Positions 8,742 to 19,664 of a DNA stretch of 64,000 bases are shown piece by piece (position 1 is the stretch's first letter; every line of letters begins with the position of its first letter). Location: contig NZ_QGNX01000008.1 in the NCBI RefSeq assembly GCF_003265325.1, forward strand, positions 62,001-126,000, read 5' to 3'. A program made the translations under genes and the position numbers. The notes beneath the pieces were generated by a model. That model did not search any database. It had not been told where the DNA came from and worked only from the letters and a program-made list of their open reading frames with translations. This stretch comes from Oceanibium sediminis. GTDB lineage: Bacteria; Pseudomonadota; Alphaproteobacteria; Rhodobacterales; Rhodobacteraceae.

Positions 8742-9878
8742 TCAGGCGCGCGCGATCTTCTGCTCGGGCGGGTACAGCGCCAGGTGGCGTGCGCGCAGGG
8801 CAAGGGTGAACACCACCACCGCGCCAAGCTGGTGGACGATGGCGATGTGCCAGGGCGCACCGTAAAGCACCGTCCCGATCCCGATGACAACCTGTGCGAA
8901 CAGCGCAACCGCCAGCCAGTCGAAGCCCCGGCGCAGCGCCGTCACGCTCAGACGGCGGCTGCGCGCCCAGGTGATCAGCACCAGCGCCAGCAGCGCGTAG
9001 CCCCAGACCCGGTGGATGAACTGGACGAGACCCGCGTTCTCGAAGAAGTTGCGCCACAGCGGCTCAAGGCTCAGCGCGCCGCTGGGCACGAAGCTGCCGT
9101 CCATGAGCGGCCAGGTGACATAGGTGCGCCCCGCGTCGATCCCCGCCACCAGCGCGCCGAGCAGGATCTGCCCGAAGATCAGCACCACCAGCACACCGGC
9201 AGCCACGCCGCCCCCCTCACGCCGCCGACGCGCCTGGATCAGCGCCATCTGCGGCTGGCCGAGGTCGCGGATATACCAAGCCAACAGCCCGAGGATCGCG
9301 AAGGCCAGCCCAAGATGCGTCGCCAGCCGGTAGGAGGCGACGTCCAGCATCGTGCCCGTCAGCCCGGAGGACACCATCCACCAGCCGATCGCCCCCTGGA
9401 ACCCGCCGAGCAGGCCAAGGCCCAGAAGCCGGCGCGTCCACCCCACGGGGATTTGGCGGCGCGCCAGGAACCACAGGAAGCCGACGGCCCAGACCAGGCC
9501 GATGACGCGGCCAAGCTGGCGGTGGCCCCATTCCCACCAATAGATGAACTGGAACTCCGACAGGCTCATCCCCGCGTTCTGCAACCGGTACTCCGGGATC
9601 TCGCGGTACTTGTCGAATTCGACCTGCCAGGCGGCCTCGGACAGGGGCGGCAGCGCGCCCGAGACGGGGGCCCACTCGGTGATCGACAAGCCGCTGTCGG
9701 TCAGCCGGGTCAGTCCGCCCACGGCGATCATCACGACGACGAGCGCGAAAAGCACCCGCAGCCAGGTCGCGATGGCCGCGCGCGCCCCCTCACGCGGGTC
9801 GCGCCGTTTCGGGGCCGGGGTCGCGGCGGGCTTTGCGGTGCTGTCCACCTCTTCGAAGATGCTGCGGGTCTTGCTCAT
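8742..9878 (-). CDS. ctaA: Heme A synthase (COX15/CtaA)
   Basis: Inner-membrane enzyme (378 aa) that oxidises the C8 methyl of heme O to give heme A for cytochrome c oxidase. Motifs include GGLTRLTDSGLSITEW, the FIYWWEWGHRQLGRVIG helix with its heme-ligand histidine, the YRLATHLGLA helix, QFIHRVWGYALL and IVHQLGAVVVF, each bearing one of the conserved histidines. About eight membrane helices are present. The start MSKTRSIFEEVD follows GGAGAG by 6 bases; a longer upstream frame lacks coding character. Converges with the enoyl-CoA hydratase gene, 12 bases apart. Confidence 0.95.
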   Translation of the reverse strand: MSKTRSIFEEVDSTAKPAATPAPKRRDPREGARAAIATWLRVLFALVVVMIAVGGLTRLTDSGLSITEWAPVSGALPPLSEAAWQVEFDKYREIPEYRLQNAGMSLSEFQFIYWWEWGHRQLGRVIGLVWAVGFLWFLARRQIPVGWTRRLLGLGLLGGFQGAIGWWMVSSGLTGTMLDVASYRLATHLGLAFAILGLLAWYIRDLGQPQMALIQARRRREGGGVAAGVLVVLIFGQILLGALVAGIDAGRTYVTWPLMDGSFVPSGALSLEPLWRNFFENAGLVQFIHRVWGYALLALVLITWARSRRLSVTALRRGFDWLAVALFAQVVIGIGTVLYGAPWHIAIVHQLGAVVVFTLALRARHLALYPPEQKIARA

Positions 9879-9990
9879 GGTGCTCTCCATCCTTGCGCCC
9901 TGATGTAGCGCCGGGCCAGCGCGCTCACAAGGCGCATGGCCTGCGTCGCTTTGGCCCTCGGCCGCCCGGGCGCGCCATCGCCCGAAGGGC

Positions 9991-10803
9991 TCAGGGGTCT
10001 TGCGCCGCAGGCGCTCCGCTGGATTGGTCACGGCCCGATTGATCGCGGGGGGTACGCTCCGCCAGGGTGCGGAACACGCCGTAAAGCGTGCGCACATCCG
10101 CATCCGTCAGCGGCAGGCGGTTCATCAGGTTGTCCAGGTTTTCCCGCAGGCTGTCCGCTTTGTCCGGCGGCCAGAAGAAGTTGCCGGGCTCCAGGCGGGC
10201 GGCCAGCGCCTCGGTCATCCGCGCCACCTCGTCCCGTGTCGCGGTGCGCGTCTTCTCTTTGCCGGTCTTTTGCGGCAGTGCCACCTCCCGCCCCCATTCA
10301 TAGGCGGTCAGCAGCGCGCATTGCGCCAAGTTGAGCGAGGCGAAGGCCGGGTTCACCGGCACCGTGATCACCGTGTTGGCCAGCACCACGTCCGCATTCT
10401 CAAGCCCCGCGCGCTCCGGGCCGAACAGCACGCCCACCTTTTCGCCCCGCCCGACACGCGCGCGCGCGTCCTGCATCGCCTGCTCCGGCGTCATCACCTC
10501 TTTCGTCAGGTCGCGCGGGCGCGCAGTCGTCGCGTAGACGTGGTTCAAGTCGGCCACCGCCCCGGCGGTCGTGTCGTCCACGCGCACCTGGTCCAGCACC
10601 CGCGCCGCGCCCGAGGCCATGGCCACCGCCGCCGGGTTCGGCCAGCCGTCGCGCGGCGCGACGAGGCGCATATGCTCCAGCCCGAAGTTCCACATCGCGC
10701 GCGCCGCCGCGCCGATGTTCTCGCCCATCTGCGGGCGGACCAGGATGAACACGGGCTGCGGGCCTTGCCACTCGCCCCCCGCGGAATGATTTGTGCCTGA
10801 CAT
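9991..10803 (-). CDS. TrmH-family RNA 2'-O-methyltransferase (TrmJ-like)
   Basis: SPOUT-fold RNA methyltransferase of 270 aa. PVFILVRPQMGENIGAAARAM is the classic N-terminal motif 1, VGVLFGPERAGLENADV is motif 2, and VNPAFASLNLAQ is motif 3 of the knotted SAM site. A roughly 100-residue C-terminal extension follows, as in TrmJ, which 2'-O-methylates position 32 of certain tRNAs. The start MSGTNHSAGG at 10803 was chosen because homologues begin close to this point. It lies just upstream of ctaA on the same strand, 112 bases away. Confidence 0.88.
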   Translation of the reverse strand: MSGTNHSAGGEWQGPQPVFILVRPQMGENIGAAARAMWNFGLEHMRLVAPRDGWPNPAAVAMASGAARVLDQVRVDDTTAGAVADLNHVYATTARPRDLTKEVMTPEQAMQDARARVGRGEKVGVLFGPERAGLENADVVLANTVITVPVNPAFASLNLAQCALLTAYEWGREVALPQKTGKEKTRTATRDEVARMTEALAARLEPGNFFWPPDKADSLRENLDNLMNRLPLTDADVRTLYGVFRTLAERTPRDQSGRDQSSGAPAAQDP

Positions 10804-10883
10804 GACGGTTCCCGAATTATCGCCCAGATCGCGGCTTGCGTGATACGCTGGGCGCAACGGGGATGCAATCGAAGGGGGCGCAG

Positions 10884-11225
10884 ATGGCCTTTGACGAGGA
10901 ACAAGCGGAACGGCTGCGCGATCGCCTGGCCGGACACATCGGCATCACCGAGAAGAAGATGTTCGGCGGCTTGTGCTTCCTTCTGAACGGCAACATGCTG
11001 GCGGGCATCCACGGCGCAAAGATGGGTGGCGGCGCGATGTTCCGCGTCGGCCCCGAGCGGGAGGCGGCCGCCCTCGCCCTGCCCGGCACCGCGCCGATGA
11101 CCATGACGGGCCGGCGGATGCGCGGCTTCGTGGACGCACCGGCCGACCTGCTGGAGGATGAGGCGCAGCTTGCCGCGATCCTGGCCCTCGCCATGGAATA
11201 CGTCAGCGCCATGCCCGCGAAATAG
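10884..11225 (+). CDS. TfoX/Sxy N-terminal domain protein
   Basis: Protein of 113 aa covering only the TfoX N-terminal domain. KKMFGGLCFLLNGNMLAGIHG matches the family core and RRMRGFVDAPADLL the C-terminal part. The start follows AAGGGGG at good spacing. In gammaproteobacteria TfoX/Sxy aids CRP-dependent competence genes, but stand-alone N-domains in alphaproteobacteria have no known role. A separate protein carrying the other (C-terminal) TfoX domain lies at 45226-45570. Confidence 0.82.
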   Translation: MAFDEEQAERLRDRLAGHIGITEKKMFGGLCFLLNGNMLAGIHGAKMGGGAMFRVGPEREAAALALPGTAPMTMTGRRMRGFVDAPADLLEDEAQLAAILALAMEYVSAMPAK

Positions 11226-11230
11226 CCTGT

Positions 11231-11250
11231 CGTATACCGACGTATACCGG
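11231..11250. repeat. Tandem 10-bp repeat CGTATACCG(A/G) upstream of icd
   Basis: Two head-to-tail copies of CGTATACCG, each containing the palindrome GTATAC, lie directly upstream of the candidate icd -35 element. The 10-bp period places both on one face of the helix, as expected for an activator or repressor site. Confidence 0.6.
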
Positions 11251-11252
11251 GC

Positions 11253-11281
11253 TTTCCAAAGCCGGCCCGATCCCGTATAGA
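11253..11281 (+). promoter_or_regulatory. Candidate icd promoter
   Basis: TTTCCA at 11253-11258 and TATAGA at 11276-11281 are separated by 17 bases, giving a sigma-70-like arrangement with a start site about 30 bases before the icd ATG. The -10 is good and the -35 weak. A tandem 10-bp repeat (11231-11250) lies immediately upstream. Confidence 0.45.
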
Positions 11282-11316
11282 CGGGCGCAAATCACCGCAC
11301 TTGAAAGAGGACACCC

Positions 11317-12531
11317 ATGACCAAGATCAAGGTAGACAACCCGGTCGTCGAGCTCGACGGCGACGAGATGACCCGGATCATCTGGCAGTTCATCAAGGAC
11401 AAGCTGATCCTGCCGTACCTCGACATCGACCTGCTCTACTACGACCTGGGCATGGAGGAGCGTGACCGCACCGACGACCAGATCACCATCGACGCGGCCA
11501 ACAAGATCAAGGAAATCGGCGTCGGCGTGAAATGCGCCACGATCACCCCCGATGAAGCCCGGGTCGAGGAATTCGGCCTCAAGAAGATGTGGCGCAGCCC
11601 CAACGGCACGATCCGCAACATCCTGGGCGGCGTCGTGTTCCGCGCCCCGATCATCTGCAAGAACGTGCCGCGCCTCGTTCCCGGCTGGACCCAGCCCATC
11701 GTGATCGGCCGTCACGCCTTCGGCGACCAGTACCGCGCCACGGACTTCCGCTTCCCCGGAAAGGGCAAGCTGACGATGAAATTCGTGGGCGAAGATGGCC
11801 AGGTCATCGAGCACGAAGTCTTCGACGCGCCCTCCTCCGGGATCGCGATGGGGATGTACAACCTCGACCAGTCGATCATCGATTTCGCGCGCGCGTCGAT
11901 GAACTACGGTCTGAACCTCGGCTGGCCGGTGTACCTGTCCACCAAGAACACCATCCTGAAAGCCTATGACGGGCGCTTCAAGGACCTGTTCCAGCAGGTG
12001 TTCGACGAGGAATTCGCCGACAAGTTCAAGGCCGCCGGGATCACCTATGAGCACCGCCTGATCGACGACATGGTCGCCGCGGCGATGAAATGGTCCGGCG
12101 GGTTCGTCTGGGCCTGCAAGAACTACGACGGCGACGTGCAGTCCGACACCGTGGCCCAGGGCTTCGGCAGCCTCGGCCTGATGACCTCGCAGCTGATGAC
12201 CCCCGATGGCAAGATCGTCGAGGCAGAAGCCGCCCACGGTACCGTCACCCGCCACTTCCGCCAGCACCAGCGCGGCGAGGCGACCTCGACCAACTCCATC
12301 GCGTCGATCTATGCCTGGACCGGCGGTCTTAAGCACCGCGCCAAGCTGGACGACAACGCAAAGCTGATGGAATTCGCAGAAACCCTGGAAAAGGTCGTCG
12401 TGGATACGGTCGAGTCCGGCTTCATGACCAAAGACCTTGCCCTGCTGGTCGGCCCGGATCAGAAGTGGCTGACCACCGAAGGCTTCCTCGAGAAGGTGGA
12501 CGAGAACCTGAACAAGGCCCTCGTCGGGTAA
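11317..12531 (+). CDS. icd: NADP-dependent isocitrate dehydrogenase
   Basis: TCA-cycle enzyme (404 aa) of the eukaryote-like dimeric type, converting isocitrate to 2-oxoglutarate with NADPH production. Recognised by [19 protein letters not shown], the [14 protein letters not shown] substrate loop, [16 protein letters not shown], and the C-terminal [19 protein letters not shown] motif. GAGGA lies 6 bases before the ATG. It is monocistronic, with its own candidate promoter and a strong terminator just after the stop. Confidence 0.98.
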   Translation: MTKIKVDNPVVELDGDEMTRIIWQFIKDKLILPYLDIDLLYYDLGMEERDRTDDQITIDAANKIKEIGVGVKCATITPDEARVEEFGLKKMWRSPNGTIRNILGGVVFRAPIICKNVPRLVPGWTQPIVIGRHAFGDQYRATDFRFPGKGKLTMKFVGEDGQVIEHEVFDAPSSGIAMGMYNLDQSIIDFARASMNYGLNLGWPVYLSTKNTILKAYDGRFKDLFQQVFDEEFADKFKAAGITYEHRLIDDMVAAAMKWSGGFVWACKNYDGDVQSDTVAQGFGSLGLMTSQLMTPDGKIVEAEAAHGTVTRHFRQHQRGEATSTNSIASIYAWTGGLKHRAKLDDNAKLMEFAETLEKVVVDTVESGFMTKDLALLVGPDQKWLTTEGFLEKVDENLNKALVG

Positions 12532-12555
12532 GTCAGCCGCACACGACACGAAAAG

Positions 12556-12590
12556 GCCCCGGGAAAGCAGCCGCTTTTCCGGGGCTTTTT
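12556..12590 (+). terminator. Rho-independent terminator of icd
   Basis: A 13-bp stem (12556-12568 with 12573-12585, one wobble pair) with a 4-base loop is followed by TTTTTC, 24 bases after the icd stop codon. Confidence 0.9.
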
Positions 12591-12635
12591 CTTGCGCGAT
12601 GGGCCGAAAGCGATCCGGCCGCTTGCGCTAGCGGG

Positions 12636-12842
12636 TCACTGCCCGCGGTTATGCGTCTTGGCGTAAAGGGCGGCGACCTTGCGGCTGGCGGTGCGTTCGC
12701 ACATGCAGGGGATCACCGCGTGGATCAGCGCCGCCCCGGCGGCCACGAACAGCGTTGCGCTGAACTTCAGCGCGAACAGGAAATGCTCGCCGTATGTCTC
12801 ATCGACCTTCGCGGGGTGGTCCAGGAAAATCTGCTTGATCAT
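12636..12842 (-). CDS. DUF6356 family small membrane protein
   Basis: A 68-aa protein starting MIKQIFLDHPAKVDETYGEH, the characteristic opening of DUF6356. One hydrophobic segment (about residues 25-47) follows, then a conserved AVIPCMCERTASR turn, suggesting a single-pass inner-membrane protein with a basic cytoplasmic tail. Function is unknown. It is divergent from the Lrp regulator across a 112-base AT-rich gap, so that regulator may control it (inference). Confidence 0.8.
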   Translation of the reverse strand: MIKQIFLDHPAKVDETYGEHFLFALKFSATLFVAAGAALIHAVIPCMCERTASRKVAALYAKTHNRGQ

Positions 12843-12954
12843 CTCAATCTCCTCAAGGGTTGTGGGAAATTACCACCGGGGATCTGGATATTTTCTCAAA
12901 TAATCACTAGAATCGAGGTATGATTGTGATTTCTTCCAACACAAGGGCAGATGA

Positions 12955-13413
12955 ATGAGCCTTGATCCCACGGACCGGCGAATCCTGCACCACCTGCAAC
13001 GCGAGGGCGACGTCTCGCTCGACGTGCTGGCAGAGGAAATTAACCTGTCGCGCAACGCCACCTGGCGGCGGATCAAGCAGATGGAGAAAGCCGGCATCAT
13101 CGCGCAGCGCGTCGCCCTGCTGGACCCCGAGAAGCTGGGCCTGCGCCTGACGGTGTTCATCCTGATCCGCACCGACCAGCACACCAAGGCCTGGGGCGAG
13201 GCGTTTGCCCGCGCCACCCGCGGCATGGACGAGATCCAGGGCGTCTATCGCATGACAGGCGACCTCGACTACCTGGTCCGCGCCCAGGTCGAGGATGTCC
13301 GCGCCTATGACCGCCTCTACCAGCGCCTGATCGCGGAGGTGGCGATCTCGGATGTCTCGGCCAGCTTCGTGATGGAGCGTATCAAGGAAACGACGGCCCT
13401 GCCCGTGCTCTGA
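12955..13413 (+). CDS. Lrp/AsnC family transcriptional regulator
   Basis: Feast/famine regulator of 152 aa. The N-terminal winged helix reads LDPTDRRILHHLQREG, then VLAEEINLSRNATWRRIKQMEKAG, and the C-terminal RAM ligand-binding domain contains GVYRMTGDLDYLVRAQVED. Such proteins bind amino acids and regulate nearby transport or catabolic genes. The upstream gap shared with the DUF6356 gene is strikingly AT-rich (about 12885-12945), which is typical for an Lrp-type operator region. The effector is unknown. Confidence 0.92.
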   Translation: MSLDPTDRRILHHLQREGDVSLDVLAEEINLSRNATWRRIKQMEKAGIIAQRVALLDPEKLGLRLTVFILIRTDQHTKAWGEAFARATRGMDEIQGVYRMTGDLDYLVRAQVEDVRAYDRLYQRLIAEVAISDVSASFVMERIKETTALPVL

Positions 13414-13487
13414 TCCGCCCCCGGTCCGCCCTGCGGCTGGACAAGCCCCGCGGTGGCACGCGACACTCTGCAGGAGGAGGAGAGCAC

Positions 13488-14276
13488 ATGATCCGCGCGA
13501 TTGCCCTGCTGTTGCTCGTCGCCTCTGCCTCCGTCGCCTTGTCGCTGATCTTCGGGGCCGAGGTGCTGGCCGCGCTGGGCCTAATGCTGACGCAGGCCAA
13601 GGTCGTGCTGGGCAAGGTCGCCGCGCTCAGCGGGGCCACGCTGGTCAACTGGCTGAAGGCGCAGGGCATCAACTTCGCGCGGGTGGAGCTTGGCAAACGC
13701 TGGTTCATGCGCTCCCTCCTGCCGATGGTGATCGGCGCGGCCACCCAGCGCCGGATCGCCGCCTTCGTGAAAACCTACATGGCGCATGTGAAGCTGCGCT
13801 ACGCCCTGATGATGGACTGGTACCGCAGCCGGCCGCGCGCGATGCGCATCGTCCTGATCCTGATCGCGATGTTCGCCACCCTGGCGCTTGCCGTCACCTC
13901 GATGAGCCTGTGGCTGCTGCTGTTCTCGGTCCAGCTGCCGATCTGGATCATCGCCGGGGTCAGCGCCTTCGGGGCGATGATCTGGCAAACCCTGCAGAAG
14001 ATGTTGTTCCGCACGCTGGCCTTCATGCAGCTTTACAGCCTGTGGGGCTTCCTGCGGCGCCGGGTGCCAAGGGCCTACCTGCAGCGGGTGCGGCGGTTCA
14101 ACTTCCGCATCGCGCGTATCGTGGTGCGCCGCCGCCGCATGACGGTGGCCCAGCTTCACGCGCAGAAGGACAGCCTTGCAATGCGCTGGGAACTGGCCCG
14201 CGAATACTTCCGCCACCGCCGCCCCGACCAACCCTCGGCGGAGGAATTCCGCTCCATGCGCGAACGGCGGGACTGA
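13488..14276 (+). CDS. Hypothetical membrane protein
   Basis: Protein of 262 aa that I do not recognise. An N-terminal hydrophobic helix (residues 4-25) is followed by an amphipathic region and two close membrane segments (about 121-145 and 148-170). The C-terminal third is rich in arginine (RRFNFRIARIVVRRRRMT), so it is probably cytoplasmic and perhaps binds nucleic acid or phospholipid. AGGAGGAGGAG lies just before the start, a very strong ribosome-binding site. Its stop abuts the stop of the convergent DUF1330 gene with no gap. Confidence 0.75.
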   Translation: MIRAIALLLLVASASVALSLIFGAEVLAALGLMLTQAKVVLGKVAALSGATLVNWLKAQGINFARVELGKRWFMRSLLPMVIGAATQRRIAAFVKTYMAHVKLRYALMMDWYRSRPRAMRIVLILIAMFATLALAVTSMSLWLLLFSVQLPIWIIAGVSAFGAMIWQTLQKMLFRTLAFMQLYSLWGFLRRRVPRAYLQRVRRFNFRIARIVVRRRRMTVAQLHAQKDSLAMRWELAREYFRHRRPDQPSAEEFRSMRERRD

Positions 14277-14564
14277 TCAGGAGTCGGTCTCGAGGATCAC
14301 CAGCGAACGCTCGGACGCGCCCTTCGCGATATCCACGACCGACTGGTATTCCGGCGAGTTGTAGCAGGCCAGCGCCGCTTCCATGGTCGGGAAACGCGCC
14401 ACCACGTTGCGCGGAAAGGCCCGGCCTTCCATCTGTTCCGCACGCCCGCCGCGGGCGATGAACACGCCGCCATGAGCGGGAATGGAGCCACTCGCCACCT
14501 CGGCGTATTTCGCATAGGCGTCCGGGTCGGTCACTTCGACATGGGCAATCCACAGTGCTGGCAT
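14277..14564 (-). CDS. DUF1330 protein (copy 1)
   Basis: A 95-aa ferredoxin-like-fold protein of the DUF1330 family. It shows IAHVEVTDPDAYAKYAEVAS, GGVFIARGGRAEQMEG, RNVVARFPTMEAALACYNSPEYQ and a final strand. No catalytic function is established for the family. It lies downstream of a second, diverged DUF1330 gene on the same strand (14617-14901), so the two look like a tandem duplication and may form a heterodimer. Confidence 0.85.
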   Translation of the reverse strand: MPALWIAHVEVTDPDAYAKYAEVASGSIPAHGGVFIARGGRAEQMEGRAFPRNVVARFPTMEAALACYNSPEYQSVVDIAKGASERSLVILETDS

Positions 14565-14592
14565 CGTCAGGCTCCTTCAGTGTCGCGCAGGT

Positions 14593-14616
14593 TCAAATGC
14601 AGGGTCAAATGCAGGG
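14593..14616. repeat. Tandem duplication of a 12-bp unit between the DUF1330 genes
   Basis: Two exact copies of TCAAATGCAGGG directly follow the stop codon of the upstream DUF1330 gene. Read on the minus strand, each 12-base unit ends in TGA in the same frame as that gene, giving three successive in-frame stop codons. Confidence 0.85.
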
Positions 14617-14901
14617 TCAGAAACCGTCCAGCAGCAACAGCTCCCCTACGGAGCTGTTCAGCCGCAGCGGCTCGATCTTCTTGTAGCTGTCGCTGGCATA
14701 CCAGCGCCGGGCCGTGGCCATGTCGGGGAATTCGATGATCACGTTCCGCAGGTGGCGGCCACCTTCCAGCCATTCGCAATCCCCGCCCTTGGCCAGGAAG
14801 CGCCCGCCAAACTCGGCAACATTATCAGCCGTCTGCGCGGCATAACTCAGGTAGACGTCACGATCCGTCACCGTGAAATGACCGATGACATAGGCGCTCA
14901 T
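14617..14901 (-). CDS. DUF1330 protein (copy 2)
   Basis: A 94-aa DUF1330 protein beginning MSAYVIGHFTVTDRDVYLSY. It contains GGRFLAKGGDCEWLEG, RNVIIEFPDMATARRWYASDSY and ends VGELLLLDGF. It shares the layout of its neighbour at 14277-14564 but is well diverged. It follows alaS on the same strand by only 3 bases, so it is probably co-transcribed with it. No function can be given. Confidence 0.85.
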   Translation of the reverse strand: MSAYVIGHFTVTDRDVYLSYAAQTADNVAEFGGRFLAKGGDCEWLEGGRHLRNVIIEFPDMATARRWYASDSYKKIEPLRLNSSVGELLLLDGF

Positions 14902-14904
14902 CCC

Positions 14905-17565
<2,661 letters not shown>

Positions 17566-17676
17566 GTGTCACCGGCTAGAATTGAAACGTCAGGCGAAAT
17601 CGGAAGTAGCTGAAGGACCGGCGACTGTCCACAAGGACATGGGCTTGCACGGCATGCGGGTGCCCGGAATGCAGGA

Positions 17677-17700
17677 AGGGCCGCCCTATCAGGCGACCCT
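17677..17700 (-). terminator. Hairpin after recA
   Basis: On the minus strand a 9-bp stem (AGGGTCGCC/GGCGGCCCT, one wobble pair) with a 6-base loop lies about 45 bases after the recA stop. The following TTCC is a weak T-run, so this is a probable but imperfect terminator. Confidence 0.5.
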
Positions 17701-17743
17701 ACCCCGGTATTCCTTCCGTCACCGCCCGCGGAGCGCGCGGAAA

Positions 17744-18814
17744 TCAGTCCTCCAGCAGGACGTCGTCCCGGTCACCCGGCCCCATGTCGAAGTCGAGCCC
17801 GTGTGCGGCGCGGATCTTGTCCTCGATCGTCAGGGCGATGTCGGGGTTTTCCTTCAGGAAGGTTTTCGCATTCTCGCGGCCCTGGCCGATGCGCTCGTCC
17901 CCGAACGAGTACCAGGACCCGGATTTTTCCACGATGCCGGCCTTCACGCCAAGGTCGACCAATTCGCCCATCTTGGAGATGCCGGCACCGTACATGATGT
18001 CGAATTCGACCTGCTTGAAGGGCGGAGCGACCTTGTTCTTGACCACCTTGACGCGGGTCTGGTTGCCCACGACCTCATCCCGGTCCTTGATGGAGGAGAT
18101 GCGCCGGATATCCAGCCGCACAGAGGCGTAGAACTTCAGCGCGTTCCCGCCCGAGGTGGTTTCTGGGCTGCCGAACATCACGCCGATCTTCATACGGATC
18201 TGGTTGATGAAGATCACCATGCAGTTCGAGCGGCTGATCGCGCCGGTCAGCTTGCGCATCGCCTGGCTCATCAGGCGGGCCTGTGCGCCGACCTGGTGGT
18301 CGCCCATGTCGCCCTCGAGCTCGGACTTCGGGGTCAGCGCGGCGACCGAATCGACCACGACGCAGCTGACTGCGCCCGAGCGCACCAGCGTCTCGGTGAT
18401 TTCCAGCGCCTGCTCGCCCGCGTCGGGCTGGCTGATCAGCAGCTCGTCTAGGTCGACGCCCAGTTTCTTGGCGTACTGCGGGTCGAGCGCGTGTTCGGCG
18501 TCGACGAAGGCGCAGACGCCGCCCTTCTTCTGCTCTTCCGCGATCACATGCAGCGCGAGCGTCGTCTTGCCCGAGCTTTCGGGGCCGTAAACCTCGATGA
18601 TCCGGCCCTTCGGCAGACCCCCGATACCAAGGGCGATATCCAGCCCCAACGACCCGGTGGAGGTCGCTTCGATCTCCATCACCGCGCCCCCCTGGCCGAG
18701 TCTCATGATCGAGCCCTTGCCGAAGCTGCGCTCGATCTGACTCAGCGCTGATTCCAGCGCTTTCTGCTTGTCCGTGCTACGTTTGTCAGTCATGTCCAGG
18801 AGGGGGGTTGCCAT
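17744..18814 (-). CDS. recA: Recombinase RecA
   Basis: DNA strand-exchange protein and co-protease for LexA (356 aa). The ATP site is [13 protein letters not shown]. Further on are [19 protein letters not shown], the L1 region, and the L2 region [19 protein letters not shown]. The acidic C-terminal tail ends DRDDVLLED. The leader holds a perfect GTTC-N7-GTTC SOS box at 18866-18880, 51 bases upstream, so LexA repression is expected. Followed by a hairpin and then alaS. Confidence 0.99.
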   Translation of the reverse strand: MATPLLDMTDKRSTDKQKALESALSQIERSFGKGSIMRLGQGGAVMEIEATSTGSLGLDIALGIGGLPKGRIIEVYGPESSGKTTLALHVIAEEQKKGGVCAFVDAEHALDPQYAKKLGVDLDELLISQPDAGEQALEITETLVRSGAVSCVVVDSVAALTPKSELEGDMGDHQVGAQARLMSQAMRKLTGAISRSNCMVIFINQIRMKIGVMFGSPETTSGGNALKFYASVRLDIRRISSIKDRDEVVGNQTRVKVVKNKVAPPFKQVEFDIMYGAGISKMGELVDLGVKAGIVEKSGSWYSFGDERIGQGRENAKTFLKENPDIALTIEDKIRAAHGLDFDMGPGDRDDVLLED

Positions 18815-18865
18815 GTTTCCAGTCCTCTTATTTCATGTCTTGCCAGTGGGGGCAATCGCTGCTCT

Positions 18866-18880
18866 GTTCGCCTCTTGTTC
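18866..18880 (-). promoter_or_regulatory. LexA (SOS) box of recA
   Basis: The 15 bases read GTTC, seven bases, GTTC on the plus strand (GAAC-N7-GAAC on the recA strand). This direct-repeat form is the established LexA operator of alphaproteobacteria such as Rhodobacter. It lies 51 bases before the recA start. Being in a divergent gap, it might also affect the gene at 18986. Confidence 0.9.
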
Positions 18881-18985
18881 TCATCTGTATGAGATCAAAA
18901 CCAGAACATTGCAACTATAATCTTACCGATCCCATCCTTCACGAGTTTGGTTTAATGATCGGTAAACACCGGGCAGGAGCGTTGA

Positions 18986-19597
18986 ATGCTGCTACATATC
19001 GAGGGGCGTTTCGCCTATCTCGCCATGACGAAAACGGGCTCCACATCCGTGGAAAACGCGATCCGGCGGCACTGTCACGTGCTGTTCACCCGGCATCACC
19101 GGGTCACCCACATGCCCGCGCATCATTTCGAGAGATTCATCCGCCCCTACTTGGCCGAAAGCGGGATCGAGGGCATCGAAACCGTCTGCCAGCTGCGCCA
19201 CCCGGTTGACTGGCTGGAAAGCTGGTGGCGCTACCGCTCCAAACCCCAGGAATGGGAGCAGGAGGTGGACACCAGCGGCATCACCTTCGACCAGTTCGCG
19301 CAGGAGTATATCGACGGCGCGGATCGCCCCTACCTGGGGATGCACCGCCCGCAGGCGTTCCTCTGCGACAGTGACGGCGCGCTGATCGTCGACCAAGTGT
19401 TCCGTTTCGAGGATATGCCCCTGCTCGCGCGATTCCTGTCCGAACGGCTCGGGCGCAAAATCACGATCGAGCGTCACAACGTCTCGCCCCGGCGGCGGCT
19501 TCAGCGGCGACTGTCGAAGGCGGTGCAGGGAAGGGTCGAAAGCTATTTCGCGCCCGAGCTCGATATCTGGGAGAATCGGACCCGCAAGTCCCTTTAG
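18986..19597 (+). CDS. Sulfotransferase-like protein
   Basis: Protein of 203 aa resembling small sulfotransferases. FAYLAMTKTGSTSVENAI fits the 5'-phosphosulfate-binding loop (TKTGSTS) of PAPS-dependent enzymes, and VCQLRHPVDWLESWWRY fits the 3'-phosphate motif with its arginine and serine. It is shorter than typical sulfotransferases (about 250-300), so substrate-binding parts may be reduced. Divergent from recA across a 171-base gap containing the SOS box. Substrate unknown; a role in modifying surface sugar or lipid is possible. Confidence 0.7.
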   Translation: MLLHIEGRFAYLAMTKTGSTSVENAIRRHCHVLFTRHHRVTHMPAHHFERFIRPYLAESGIEGIETVCQLRHPVDWLESWWRYRSKPQEWEQEVDTSGITFDQFAQEYIDGADRPYLGMHRPQAFLCDSDGALIVDQVFRFEDMPLLARFLSERLGRKITIERHNVSPRRRLQRRLSKAVQGRVESYFAPELDIWENRTRKSL

Positions 19598-19664
19598 GGG
19601 CGCGCGCAGGTTGCCCGAGCACGGCCTTGGGGCGCCCCGGGAATCGTCCGGCCATGCGCCGGGA

